DNA of 64,000 nucleotides from an uncultured Christensenellaceae bacterium (GCA_910587805.1 CAJUNM010000001.1:16640-80639), one strand, 5' to 3'. Counted from the first letter of the stretch, positions 1 through 7,933 are shown. A program made the numbers and translations. Notes: generated by a model not told the origin, from the letters alone.

Positions 1-1
1 A

Positions 2-274
2 GCCTCGGCGCGGCGCGCCGGCACTACCGCGTCGCTCGACGCGATTTCAAAGCACCTTTCCATCTGTCAAATGCCGATAGTTACTTCCACGTATTGGAAC
101 ATGGTGCACGGCAGCACGCCCGAGCAAACGCTCGAAGACAAGGAAGGCGTAAACACAATGAAAAATCTCGCGCGGAATATGGCTTGGTTGCTCAAGTGCA
201 TCGACGCGGGCAAAGCCGCCGGCGTTACCGCGCCCGAAAACGATCGTTCGATACGAACGAACTTTATAAGATAA
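2..274 (+). CDS. NADPH-dependent FMN reductase / flavodoxin-family protein (C-terminal part)
   Basis: Only the last 90 residues are inside the window; the frame is already open at base 2. The fragment has the run STYWNMVHG followed by EEG-type loops and NMAWLLKC, typical of the C-terminal half of NADPH-dependent FMN reductase-like (iron-sulfur flavoprotein-like) flavodoxin-fold proteins, which bind FMN in the cytoplasm. The N-terminal FMN phosphate loop lies outside the window, so cofactor binding cannot be checked. The stop is 15 bp before the next gene on the same strand, suggesting co-transcription. The family call is fairly secure; the physiological electron acceptor is unknown. Confidence 0.75.
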   Translation, partial: ASARRAGTTASLDAISKHLSICQMPIVTSTYWNMVHGSTPEQTLEDKEGVNTMKNLARNMAWLLKCIDAGKAAGVTAPENDRSIRTNFIR

Positions 275-289
275 CTTCGAGCGGAGATC

Positions 290-871
290 ATGACGGAAAA
301 AGAAAAAATGCTCGCAGGGCGGCTTTACGATCCGAGCGCACCGGAGCTTTCAAAACGGCGCGAAACTGCGCACGCGCTGTGCTTAAAGTACAACTCGACT
401 GCCGAAACCGACAGCTCGCGCGCCGAAATACTGCGCGAACTGCTGCCGCATCTCGGCAAACGCGGATACATACAAGGTCCTGCGTATTTCGATTACGGCG
501 AGAACTTCGTAACGGGCGAGAATTTCTACGCCAACTTTAATTTCACCGCGCTCGACTGCGCCGAGATCAAAATAGGCGACAACGTGTTTTTCGGTCCGAA
601 CTGCTCTGTCGTAACGCCCGTGCATCCGCTCGACCCGAACGAACGCAGAATCAGGTTCAAGCCCGACGGCACGCCGTACGATCTCGAATACGCCAAACCG
701 ATAACCATCGGTGACGATTGCTGGATCGCGACCGGCGTTACTATAATCGGCGGCGTTACGATAGGCAGCGGCTGCGTCATCGGCGCAGGCTCGGTCATTA
801 CGCGCGATATACCCGCCTACTCCCTCGCCGCAGGCAACCCGTGCAGAGTGATCAAGAAAATTCGGAATTAA
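290..871 (+). CDS. Sugar O-acetyltransferase, maltose/galactoside acetyltransferase type
   Basis: A 193-residue left-handed beta-helix acetyltransferase of the Maa/LacA/NodL group, which moves an acetyl group from acetyl-CoA to a sugar or related hydroxyl. The helical N-terminal cap (about residues 1-60) begins MTEKEKMLAG as is usual for the family. Hexapeptide repeats follow, with the catalytic-site segment TPVHPLD near residue 113 and a C-terminal AGNPCRVIK closure. Length is normal (about 185-200). A GGAG lies only three bases before the ATG, a short but usable spacing. It probably shares a transcript with the flavin reductase gene. The substrate cannot be read from the sequence. Confidence 0.88.
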   Translation: MTEKEKMLAGRLYDPSAPELSKRRETAHALCLKYNSTAETDSSRAEILRELLPHLGKRGYIQGPAYFDYGENFVTGENFYANFNFTALDCAEIKIGDNVFFGPNCSVVTPVHPLDPNERRIRFKPDGTPYDLEYAKPITIGDDCWIATGVTIIGGVTIGSGCVIGAGSVITRDIPAYSLAAGNPCRVIKKIRN

Positions 872-960
872 GAATTTAGAATTAAGAATTTTTCGGTTTA
901 ATTTCGTTACGGTTCTTTATTAGGTAAGCGTTAGTAATAGCGCTTACTCTTTTTTATAAT

Positions 961-1088
961 GTTGAGATTCTTCACTTCGCGCTAAGCGCTCGTTCATAAT
1001 GACAAAAGATATAAGCAATTGTTATGTATATTCTTTTGTCATTCCGAGCGAAGCGCAGCACATTTTCTGCGTGCCGAAGAATCTCAAC
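961..1088. repeat. Inverted-repeat element, copy 1 (GTTGAGATTCTTC ends)
   Basis: The left arm (961-1008) and right arm (1031-1088) are complementary at both ends: thirteen bases GTTGAGATTCTTC outside and about eleven bases around ATGACAAAAGA inside. The middles differ. Right-arm sequence (CATTC..GAAGC..CAGC..CCGAAGAATCTCAAC) recurs near 1700-1730, so this is a dispersed repeat and not a gene-specific terminator. Confidence 0.6.
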
Positions 1089-1170
1089 ATTTTTATTATA
1101 CTTTACCCGACACGGAAATGCTCGCCGCGTTTAATTATTGCAATAGTATTTTATAATTTTCTTTCTTACC

Positions 1171-1208
1171 GAAGAATTCCCATTCTCTTCAGAGAACGGG
1201 AATTCTTC
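1171..1208. repeat. Long perfect-looking hairpin
   Basis: Two 17-base arms (1171-1187 and 1192-1208) beginning GAAGAATTCCC pair with a single mismatch around a TTCA loop. No T-run follows on either strand, so it is not an obvious intrinsic terminator. It could be a recombination or repeat remnant. Confidence 0.55.
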
Positions 1209-1256
1209 AGTGTCGCAACCAAGCGGAACGGTATTATTTTTTATATTCTTTACTTA

Positions 1257-1302
1257 ATTTATACCATATTGGGATAAAATGATTATACCATAGTGGTATA
1301 AT
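1257..1302. promoter_or_regulatory. Tandem operator palindromes in front of the first XRE gene
   Basis: A perfect 9+3+9 palindrome (ATTATACCA/TAG/TGGTATAAT) at 1282-1302 and a degenerate copy (ATTTATACCA/TAT/TGGGATAAAA) at 1257-1279 have centres 24 bp apart. The right half of the perfect copy ends in TATAAT (1297-1302), a good -10 hexamer, so a protein bound there would cover the promoter. No clear -35 is seen. XRE/Cro-type repressors usually bind such sites and repress their own genes; binding here is inferred. Confidence 0.6.
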
Positions 1303-1324
1303 AATATCAAGTAAAAATATTGTT

Positions 1325-1531
1325 ATGCGACTGAAAGAATTAAGAAAACAAAAAAATATTACACAAATCAAGCTCGCTATGGACTTAAACTTAAGTCAAA
1401 ACAGTATAAGCAGATATGAGTTAGGCGAACGCGAAGCCGGCTATGCGACGTTAATTGCATTTGCCGATTATTTTAATGTGTCGATAGACTATCTTTTGGA
1501 ACGAACAAACAATCCCAAACTAAACAAATAA
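1325..1531 (+). CDS. Small XRE-family (Cro/CI-like) DNA-binding regulator
   Basis: A 68-residue protein that is almost entirely one helix-turn-helix domain. Residues 1-60 have the MRLKELRKQKNITQ start, the recognition region around LNLSQNSISRYELGER, and the YFNVSIDYLLERTN ending common in Clostridia XRE regulators. No second domain is present, so it probably senses nothing itself and acts as a repressor of its own promoter. No Shine-Dalgarno sequence is visible; the ATG lies 22 bases after the TATAAT. It sits alone between repeats and is more AT-rich than the housekeeping genes nearby. A role in controlling the adjacent divergent or downstream genes is possible but unproved. Confidence 0.85.
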   Translation: MRLKELRKQKNITQIKLAMDLNLSQNSISRYELGEREAGYATLIAFADYFNVSIDYLLERTNNPKLNK

Positions 1532-1850
1532 ATTTATCTTTTTTTGCCATCCCGAATCTAATGACCTCTCCCGAGCGCGCATTGCGCGCCCACCCTCTCC
1601 AAAGGAGAGGGCTTTTTTAAGGTTGAGATTTTATCGACGTATTCAAGCGTTACTTGCACTACTCGTTTATTCCGCACAAGCTACTTCTTTCTTTTTTTGT
1701 CATTCTGAAGCACAGCCGAAGAATCTCAACCCTAATGCGGCAACAGCCGCTATCTGCGTCTACATTAAAAAACGCGACGGGCATGAAAGCGACCGCCGCG
1801 TTTAATTATACGCAATTAAATTCTCGTAGCCAAGTACACAAGCAATCGGC
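1532..1850. repeat. Non-coding stretch with terminator-like hairpin and repeat copy 2
   Basis: No credible gene. Positions 1593-1611 form an 8-bp stem CCCTCTCC/GGAGAGGG with an AAA loop, followed by CTTTTTT, which can serve as an intrinsic terminator for the XRE gene. Positions 1621-1730 carry a second, shortened GTTGAGATT...GAATCTCAAC inverted element related to the one at 961-1088. Short open frames across 1623-1998 are not protein-like. Confidence 0.55.
1593..1618 (+). terminator. Intrinsic terminator candidate after the first XRE gene
   Basis: Stem CCCTCTCC/GGAGAGGG, loop AAA, then CTTTTTTAA. The stem is also a common repeat motif in such genomes, so a terminator role is likely but not exclusive. 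Confidence 0.55.
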
Positions 1851-2750
1851 TCACATCAAGTCGTTTATAGCCGTAGAGACCGCGATCGCGCCGTCGGCGG
1901 CGGCGGTGGTGAGCTGTCGCACGGATTTTTGCCGACAGTCGCCCGCGGCGTACACGCCTTTTACATCGGTGCGACAACACCCGTCCGTCAATATGTAGCC
2001 GTCGCCGTCAAGCTCCACGCCGAACGCGCCGTTATCGGGCGTTTGCCCTATCGCGACGAACAGCCCGTCTACTTCTATCTCGCGCGTCTTGCCGTTTTCG
2101 TCTATGACTATCTTTTCAAGCTCGTCCGAACCGACGAGTTTTTTCACGGTCGCGTTCGTTACGAACCTTATCGTGTTTAATCCCGCGCATTTTTCGACGG
2201 TGGATTTTTCGGCTCTAAACGTATCGCGGCGGTGAATTACGTACACGAGCCGCGCGATACCCGCAAGATACGACGCCGCGGAAAATGCGGCGTTGCCGCC
2301 GCCCACGACCGCGACGGTTTTACCCTCGAAAAACGCGCCGTCGCACAGCGCGCAGTAGCTAACGCCGTTTCCGAGCAATTCCTCCTCGCCGTCCGCGCCG
2401 AGTTTTTTATGCTCGCAGCCCGCCGCAACGATAACGGCGCGCGCGGAGTAATTTCCCTCGTCGGTGGTCACGCGCACAGCGTCGCCGTCGCGTGCGACGG
2501 AAATCACCGTTTCGCACTTAAAGCTCGCACCGAGCGCTTCGGCTTGGTCGAACAGATCGGACGCAAACTGCGCGCCGGAGATAGAGCGTATTCCGGGGTA
2601 GTTTTCAACGGTCGGCGCATCCACTATCTGACCGCCGAACGCCTCGCGCTCTATCACGAGCGTTTTTTTATTTGCCCTGCAAGCGTAAACGGCAGCGCTT
2701 AAGCCTGCCGTTCCGCCGCCGATTATTATAAAATCAAGCATTGTTTCCAT
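1851..2750 (-). CDS. trxB: Thioredoxin reductase (NADPH, FAD)
   Basis: A 299-residue low-molecular-weight thioredoxin reductase that passes electrons from NADPH through FAD to a redox-active disulfide and on to a thioredoxin or glutaredoxin-like partner. Visible are the FAD loop GGGTAGLSAA (11-20), the active-site pair C133-A-L-C136, a second nucleotide loop GGGNAAFSAA, and the C-terminal FAD motif YAAGDCR. Length is normal. Its start lies 17 bp inside the 3' end of nrdD, so the two are translated together and the natural partner is the redoxin domain fused to NrdD. A second in-frame ATG three codons later has better GGA spacing and may be the true start. Confidence 0.92.
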   Translation of the reverse strand: METMLDFIIIGGGTAGLSAAVYACRANKKTLVIEREAFGGQIVDAPTVENYPGIRSISGAQFASDLFDQAEALGASFKCETVISVARDGDAVRVTTDEGNYSARAVIVAAGCEHKKLGADGEEELLGNGVSYCALCDGAFFEGKTVAVVGGGNAAFSAASYLAGIARLVYVIHRRDTFRAEKSTVEKCAGLNTIRFVTNATVKKLVGSDELEKIVIDENGKTREIEVDGLFVAIGQTPDNGAFGVELDGDGYILTDGCCRTDVKGVYAAGDCRQKSVRQLTTAAADGAIAVSTAINDLM

Positions 2751-5124
2751 CCAAATATTTCTTGATAGCCGCGATACCCGCGTACTTCTCGTAATCGCCG
2801 CCGCCCTCTATAACGAGCGTAGGCGCTTGCTTTACTCCGAACTTTTTGGCGCTGTCGGGATCCGCTACCGCATTGACAACGTGCACGTCAAGCCCCGCTT
2901 CCTCGAGCATAGGGATCGCCACTTTGCAATTGGGGCACGTGGGCGTGGTGAACAGCGAATACTTCTTTTCGCCCGTTACGTGCGATACCGTGTTGCACGA
3001 ACAACCGTGGTCGAAATCGACGATGCCGATCTCGCGCGTCGGGTGCGGCACGGTGTACTTTTTGGTGTTGTACGTCTGTCTGTCCTTAAACTCCTGCGCC
3101 TTGCCGTCGTTCCAATTCTGCACGGGACGGTAGTAGCCGGTTATACGGCTGTTGACTTCTGTTTTTCTGCCGCACTTGGGGCACTCGTACACCTCGCCGG
3201 CGATATAGCCGTGGTCGCGGCATACCGAGTACGTGGGCGAAAGCGTGAAGTACGGGAGCTTGTAATTTTCCGCGACGGTACGAACAAGCTTTGCCGCAGC
3301 CTTCCAATTGGGCAGTTTCTCGCCGAGGAAGGTGTGGAAAACCGTGCCCGAGGTGTAAAGCGTTTGCAGCTCGTCCTGAATGTCGAGCGCACTGAACACG
3401 TCCTCGGTATATCCGACGGGAAGGTGCGAGCTGTTGGTATAGTACGGAGTGCCGTTCTCGTTGGCTGTGATGATGTCGGGATAACGCTCTTTGTCGTGCT
3501 TTGCGAGTCTGTAAGTGGTGGACTCGGCGGGCGTCGCCTCGAGGTTGTAAAGATCGCCGTACTGTTCTTGATAGATAACGAGCCGCTCGCGCATATGATT
3601 GAGCACGTTCTGTGCGAACGTCTGCGCTTTTTTATCGGTGAGGTTGGCTCTCAGCCACTTGGCGTTAAGCCCCGCCTCGTTCATGCCTACAAGCCCTATC
3701 GTGGAGAAATGATTGTCGAACGTGCCGAGATAACGCTTGGTATAAGGATACAACCCCTCGTTCATGAGCCGCGTGATTATGTCGCGCTTGATCTTGAGCG
3801 AACGCGCGGATACGTCCATGAGCTTGTCGAGACGAGCGTAGAAATCCGCCTCGTCCTCGGCAAGATACGCAAGGCGCGGCATATTGAGCGTGACGACGCC
3901 AACCGAACCCGTGCTCTCGCCGCTGCCGAAAAATCCGCCCGACTTTTTGCGAAGCTCGCGCAAGTCGAGACGCAGTCTGCAGCACATACTGCGAACGTCC
4001 GACGGCTCCATGTCCGAATTGATATAGTTGCTGAAGTACGGAGTGCCGTATTTGGCAGCCATTTCAAACAACAGCTTATTGTTCTCGGTCTCCGACCAAT
4101 CGAAATCGCGCGTAATGGAATATGTGGGTATCGGGTATTGGAAACCTCTGCCGTTGGCGTCGCCCTCGATCATTATCTCGATAAACGCCTTGTTGACCAT
4201 ATCCATTTCTTTCTTGCAGTCTTTGTACTTGAACGACTGCGGCTTGCCGCCGATTATCGCGGGCTGCTCGGCAAGATCGGGCGGACAAGTCCAATCGAGC
4301 GTGATGTTGCTGAACGGCGCTTGCGTGCCCCAGCGCGACGGCGTGTTTACGCCGTAAATGAACGACTCGATGCACTTTTTGACCTCGCCATATGAAAGGT
4401 TGTCCTTTTTTACGAACGGCGCGAGATAGGTATCGAACGAGGAGAACGCCTGCGCGCCCGCCCATTCGTTTTGCATGATGCCCAAAAAATTGACCATTTG
4501 GTTGCAAAGCGTCGCCAAATGGCTCGCGGGCGAGCTGCTTATCTTGCCGGGTATGCCGCCTAAGCCCTCTTGAATGAGCTGACGGAGCGACCAGCCCGCG
4601 CAGTATCCGGTGAGCATGGAAAGATCGTGTATGTGTATGTCCGCATTGCGGTGCGCCTGCGCAATCTCGTCGTCGTATATCTCGCTCAACCAATAATTGG
4701 CGGTTATTGCGCCGGAGTTGGAAAGAATAAGTCCGCCGACCGAATACGTGACGGTCGAATTCTCCTTGACGCGCCAATCGGAAGCTTTTACGTAACTGTC
4801 TACAAGCTCCTTGTAGTCGAGTATGGTCGACTTCATATTGCGTATCTTTTCGCGCTGTTTGCGGTAAAGTATGTACGACTTGGCTATGTCGTCATAACCC
4901 GCTTGAATGAGAACGCGTTCCACGCTGTCCTGAATGTCCTCGACCGCTACAAGCCCGTTTTTCACCTTGCCCGAAAAATCGGCTGTAACGCGCAACGATA
5001 TAAGATCGATAATATCGTCGGTGTACTGCTTGCTCTGCGCGTCGAACGCCTTTTTGATCGCGCTGCCGATTTTGGACAAGTCAAACGACGTCGTTTTGCC
5101 GTCCCTTTTGATTACTTTATACAT
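2734..5124 (-). CDS. nrdD: Anaerobic (class III) ribonucleoside-triphosphate reductase with fused C-terminal glutaredoxin-like domain
   Basis: A 796-residue glycyl-radical enzyme that makes dNTPs from NTPs without oxygen. An ATP-cone (about 1-95) gives allosteric control. The catalytic barrel contains C175 (GYCAGW) and the CCRLRL motif (381-386). A likely zinc site uses C635/H638 and C648/C651, and the radical glycine is G663 in RITGYY. Residues about 720-796 form a redoxin domain with C730-P-N-C733, not part of a standard NrdD. With trxB overlapping its end, this suggests an NADPH-TrxB-redoxin electron route in place of formate. The start at 5124 is chosen because GGAGG lies five bases upstream; an 18-residue longer frame has no such site. 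The activase gene nrdG is not in the window. Confidence 0.93.
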   Translation of the reverse strand: MYKVIKRDGKTTSFDLSKIGSAIKKAFDAQSKQYTDDIIDLISLRVTADFSGKVKNGLVAVEDIQDSVERVLIQAGYDDIAKSYILYRKQREKIRNMKSTILDYKELVDSYVKASDWRVKENSTVTYSVGGLILSNSGAITANYWLSEIYDDEIAQAHRNADIHIHDLSMLTGYCAGWSLRQLIQEGLGGIPGKISSSPASHLATLCNQMVNFLGIMQNEWAGAQAFSSFDTYLAPFVKKDNLSYGEVKKCIESFIYGVNTPSRWGTQAPFSNITLDWTCPPDLAEQPAIIGGKPQSFKYKDCKKEMDMVNKAFIEIMIEGDANGRGFQYPIPTYSITRDFDWSETENNKLLFEMAAKYGTPYFSNYINSDMEPSDVRSMCCRLRLDLRELRKKSGGFFGSGESTGSVGVVTLNMPRLAYLAEDEADFYARLDKLMDVSARSLKIKRDIITRLMNEGLYPYTKRYLGTFDNHFSTIGLVGMNEAGLNAKWLRANLTDKKAQTFAQNVLNHMRERLVIYQEQYGDLYNLEATPAESTTYRLAKHDKERYPDIITANENGTPYYTNSSHLPVGYTEDVFSALDIQDELQTLYTSGTVFHTFLGEKLPNWKAAAKLVRTVAENYKLPYFTLSPTYSVCRDHGYIAGEVYECPKCGRKTEVNSRITGYYRPVQNWNDGKAQEFKDRQTYNTKKYTVPHPTREIGIVDFDHGCSCNTVSHVTGEKKYSLFTTPTCPNCKVAIPMLEEAGLDVHVVNAVADPDSAKKFGVKQAPTLVIEGGGDYEKYAGIAAIKKYLDGNNA

Positions 5125-5186
5125 AAAAACCTCCGTGACCGACGCCGACCCGACAAACGCCGCAGTCGTAATCGGCAAGTTCTCAC

Positions 5187-5215
5187 ATTATAGCACGCAT
5201 ATATAGCGCTGTCAA
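5187..5215 (-). promoter_or_regulatory. Sigma-A-type promoter for nrdD-trxB
   Basis: TTGACA and TATAAT (read on the minus strand) separated by exactly 17 bp, both consensus. It lies 63-91 bp upstream of the nrdD start and just downstream of the NrdR boxes. Confidence 0.8.
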
Positions 5216-5223
5216 GCCTTTTA

Positions 5224-5272
5224 ACACAATATATTGTGGTAAATTCAAAAAAATTACCACAATATACGCAAC
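5224..5272. promoter_or_regulatory. Tandem NrdR boxes
   Basis: Box 1 (5224-5239) reads ACACAATATATTGTGG, one base from the NrdR consensus palindrome. Box 2 (5257-5272) keeps the left half CCACAATATA but is degenerate on the right. The starts are 33 bp apart, close to three helical turns, as is usual for paired NrdR boxes. NrdR is the zinc/ATP-cone repressor of ribonucleotide reductase genes, and this placement upstream of nrdD supports repression of nrdD-trxB when dATP is high. Confidence 0.8.
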
Positions 5273-5298
5273 ATATAGAATAATAATTATGATAAAAT

Positions 5299-5404
5299 CC
5301 GACAAAAGTCAAGACTTTTATATAGACTGCCGTCTAAAACGTCGGTTTTTTTATAAACGACCGTCTTTGACTTTTGTGTCGAATTATACCACACCGATTG
5401 GTGT
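5299..5404. promoter_or_regulatory. Inverted repeats between nrdD and the second XRE gene
   Basis: The sequence CGACAAAAGTCAAG (5299-5312) is repeated inverted near 5367-5381, each arm containing a TTGACT that resembles a -35 facing outward. A smaller palindrome ACACC/GATT/GGTGT sits at 5391-5404, 69 bp before the XRE start, and is a candidate operator for it. No gene is present in this stretch. Confidence 0.4.
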
Positions 5405-5472
5405 AAACCGCCTATTTTACAATAAACGGAGTAAACTGTTCAAATAAGGATAAACTATCGGAGACACAAAAA

Positions 5473-5679
5473 ATGTACATAAAAAAATTCGGCGCAAATC
5501 TCAAAGAATTGATCGGTGCAAACACTATCACATCGATTGCTAAAAAGATAGGCATACCGCCGCAAACGTTGAGCAGATATTTATCGGGTCATTGCGAAAT
5601 CGGCTTAGAAAACCTATGCAAAATCGCCGATTACTTCAACGAGGATCTCGATATAATTGTCGGCAGACGCGAATATTGA
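5473..5679 (+). CDS. Small XRE-family DNA-binding regulator (second copy)
   Basis: A 68-residue single-domain helix-turn-helix protein: SIAKKIGIPPQTLSRYLSG is the HTH core (about residues 22-40), followed by IGLENLCKIADYFNEDLDIIVGR. It is not a close duplicate of the regulator at 1325. A GGAG nine bases before the ATG supports the start. No sensor domain is present. It stands 109 bp upstream of the AAA/DUF4143 ATPase on the same strand, but that gene has its own promoter, so a functional link is open. Base composition is AT-rich compared with the surrounding operons. Confidence 0.85.
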   Translation: MYIKKFGANLKELIGANTITSIAKKIGIPPQTLSRYLSGHCEIGLENLCKIADYFNEDLDIIVGRREY

Positions 5680-5708
5680 AAATTTTACGAATATTACCCT
5701 ATTTTAAG

Positions 5709-5737
5709 TTGCAAGATATTTATAAAAATGTTATACT
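5709..5737 (+). promoter_or_regulatory. Promoter for the AAA/DUF4143 ATPase
   Basis: TTGCAA, 17 bp, TATACT, 52 bp before the ATG. GGGG precedes the start codon by about eight bases. Confidence 0.7.
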
Positions 5738-5788
5738 TACTTCATAAAAGATGTAAAATTTACAAAAATATGAACTTGGGGTTATAAT

Positions 5789-7015
5789 ATGATAATACAG
5801 CGCAACTTATATTTAGAAAAACTGATTGTGCGTATGCATAACGGAATGATCAAAGTCGTAACGGGTATTCGCCGTTGCGGTAAATCTTATTTGCTGTTTA
5901 AGTTGTTCTACGATTATTTAATTGAAACGGGCATCAACGAAGACCATATAATCAAGTTGGCTTTAGATGACAGATCAAATCGTAAATTTCGTGATCCCGA
6001 TGTGCTTTATACTTATGTAAAAAACCGTATACGAGACAAAGAGCGATATTATGTCATTTTAGACGAGGTTCAAAACGTGTTAGATTTTGAAGACGTTTTG
6101 AACGGGTTTTTGCATATCGAAAACGTCGACGTATATGTTTCCGGAAGCAACGCGAAATTTTTATCGAAAGACGTTATTACCGAATTCCGCGGAAGGGGTG
6201 ACGAAATTAGGGTATATCCCCTTTCGTTTTCCGAATTCATGTCCGTTTTCAACGGTGACAAATACGACGGCATGCAAAATTATATGCTTTACGGCGGTAT
6301 GCCACAATTATCTAATTTTACTGCCGACGAACAAAAATCAACTTATTTGATCAATCTTTTTACCGAAACATATATCAAAGATATTATACAACGCAATAAT
6401 TTCCGGAACGAGGATACAATTGAGGAACTATTAAACATTCTGTCTTCGTCGACAGGATCTCTTTCATCGATAAACAAACTTTCAAACACTTTCAAAAGCG
6501 TAAAAAACATCAACGTCGCACCTCAAACTATTAAAGCATATATTGAAGCATTCCGCGATTCGTTTTTAATCGATAAAGCGTTCCGCTATGATATTAAAGG
6601 CAAAAAATATATCAACGCTACGAACAAATATTATTTTACCGATGTCGGACTTCGCAACGCACGGCTCGATTTCAGACAATTCGAACCTACGCACATTATG
6701 GAAAACATTATTTATAACGAGCTTAAAATTCGAGGATTCAATGTGGACATAGGGGTCGTAGAGGATAACAGAAAGCAACTCGAAGTAGACTTCATTGCAA
6801 ATCTCGGAAATAAAAGGTATTATATACAATCGGCATACAGATTACCGGACGCCGAAAAAATTCAAACAGAGCAGCGACCTCTAATGAAGATAAACGACGG
6901 ATATCGTAAAATCGTCGTTACGGGCGAAAAAATACCTACAGTAACCGATGAGCACGGAATAGTAACTATGAATATTTACGAGTTCTTACTTAATCAAAAT
7001 AGCTTAAATTTGTAA
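5789..7015 (+). CDS. AAA-family ATPase with DUF4143 domain
   Basis: A 408-residue protein of the widespread AAA_14/DUF4143 group. Residues 20-40 contain the P-loop GIRRCGKS, followed by the Walker B strand YYVILDEVQN and the SGSNAKFLSKDV sensor region. The C-terminal half is the DUF4143 domain, including the LEVDFIANLG strand that resembles a PD-(D/E)XK nuclease core. Family members are common, often horizontally moved, and their role is not established; toxin-antitoxin and defence roles have been suggested. The gene is clearly more AT-rich than its neighbours and has its own promoter, consistent with recent acquisition. It ends three bases from the convergent thrB with no terminator between. 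Confidence 0.88.
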   Translation: MIIQRNLYLEKLIVRMHNGMIKVVTGIRRCGKSYLLFKLFYDYLIETGINEDHIIKLALDDRSNRKFRDPDVLYTYVKNRIRDKERYYVILDEVQNVLDFEDVLNGFLHIENVDVYVSGSNAKFLSKDVITEFRGRGDEIRVYPLSFSEFMSVFNGDKYDGMQNYMLYGGMPQLSNFTADEQKSTYLINLFTETYIKDIIQRNNFRNEDTIEELLNILSSSTGSLSSINKLSNTFKSVKNINVAPQTIKAYIEAFRDSFLIDKAFRYDIKGKKYINATNKYYFTDVGLRNARLDFRQFEPTHIMENIIYNELKIRGFNVDIGVVEDNRKQLEVDFIANLGNKRYYIQSAYRLPDAEKIQTEQRPLMKINDGYRKIVVTGEKIPTVTDEHGIVTMNIYEFLLNQNSLNL

Positions 7016-7018
7016 AAA

Positions 7019-7885
7019 CTATATATCGCTTATTTCGACAGTCACGGGTTTTCCCGATATCGGCAGGATGCGGACGGTCCAACCGTCTGGGACTTTTACG
7101 TCATGCGGCGGTTTATCGAAAAATGCGAGCGCCGAAGGTCCTGCGCCCGATATACACACCGACAGCGCGCCCGAGCGCATGAACGCCGATCTGACTTCGT
7201 CGTAGCCTTTTATAAGCGGAGCGCGGTACGGCTCGTGCAATTTATCGCCTATCGCGCGCAACGCGTCGGTATTGCGCGTGGCAAATGCGCCGAACGCGAG
7301 CACGGCGCGAGACAGCGAATACACGCAGTCGGCGCGAGAATAAGTATCGGGCAGCGCCGCGCGGGCTTTTTGAGTTTCGAGCGGGAAATCGGGCGTGGCG
7401 AGCGCGCAATATATGCCGCTCGGTTCGCAGCGCACGTACTCCACTCCGCCGCCTTCGGTCATGACGCCCGCGGTAGCGCCGCCGAGCAGCGCGGGCAGAA
7501 CGTTGTCGGGATGCCCGTCGAGCCGCGCGCATATTTCGAGCATGCGCCGTTGCGAGAGAATATTTCCGCACAGCGCGTTTGCGGCGACCGCTCCGCCCAC
7601 TATACACGCCGCGCTGCTGCCCAGCCCGCTCGCCTGCGGAATATCGCTGTGCGAGCTTATCGCCACGTTTCTATCCGGACAACCGGCGAGAGTGAAAACC
7701 GCGTTCATTGCCTTATATATAAGGTTGGTCTTGTCTCGCGGCGCGGGAACGTTGCTTTTAAGCGAAAATCCGTCGCTCTCCGCCGCCGTTATCGTATGAT
7801 ACAGTTCGTACGCCAACCCCAAGCAGTCGAACCCGCCGCCGAGATTCGCGCTCGTCGCGCTTACTTTTACGGTTACTTTTTTCAT
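7019..7885 (-). CDS. thrB: Homoserine kinase
   Basis: A 288-residue GHMP-family kinase that phosphorylates homoserine with ATP, the step before threonine synthase. The N-terminal strand ATSANLGGGFDCLG, the phosphate-binding loop IPQASGLGSSAA (82-93), HPDNVLPALLGG, and the C-terminal SGAGPSALAF are in the usual order, and length is normal. An AAGGAG lies four bases before the ATG. It is the last gene of a minus-strand run (htpG, SDR, GH36-like, thrB), 48 bp after the GH36-like gene; no other threonine genes are nearby, so the context is unusual. ThrB is preferred over other GHMP kinases because of the N-terminal and HPDN motifs. Confidence 0.92.
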   Translation of the reverse strand: MKKVTVKVSATSANLGGGFDCLGLAYELYHTITAAESDGFSLKSNVPAPRDKTNLIYKAMNAVFTLAGCPDRNVAISSHSDIPQASGLGSSAACIVGGAVAANALCGNILSQRRMLEICARLDGHPDNVLPALLGGATAGVMTEGGGVEYVRCEPSGIYCALATPDFPLETQKARAALPDTYSRADCVYSLSRAVLAFGAFATRNTDALRAIGDKLHEPYRAPLIKGYDEVRSAFMRSGALSVCISGAGPSALAFFDKPPHDVKVPDGWTVRILPISGKPVTVEISDI

Positions 7886-7933
7886 GATCTCCTTACGTTA
7901 CGGGATCCCGTCCCGATACCGAGCCGTCGCGAG

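Larger units (their letters stand above)
872..1324. repeat. Non-coding AT-rich stretch with inverted repeats
   Basis: No convincing gene is present. The stretch opens with short direct repeats (agaattaagaattt type, about 865-890). It then carries a pair of inverted arms at 961-1008 and 1031-1088, each with GTTGAGATTCTTC at the outer end and ATGACAAAAGA at the inner end. A separate hairpin at 1171-1208 has 17-bp arms with one mismatch and a TTCA loop. The outer-arm sequence recurs at 1621-1730. The last 70 bases hold the operator region of the XRE gene. These look like small palindromic repeat elements, not genes. Confidence 0.6.

Noticed and set aside
1623..1998. Two overlapping open frames beside trxB
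   Set aside because: They consist of repeat sequence and antisense trxB, without ribosome sites.
2827..4395. Plus-strand open frame of about 520 codons opposite nrdD
   Set aside because: Antisense shadow of a strongly conserved enzyme; no ribosome site or recognisable motif.
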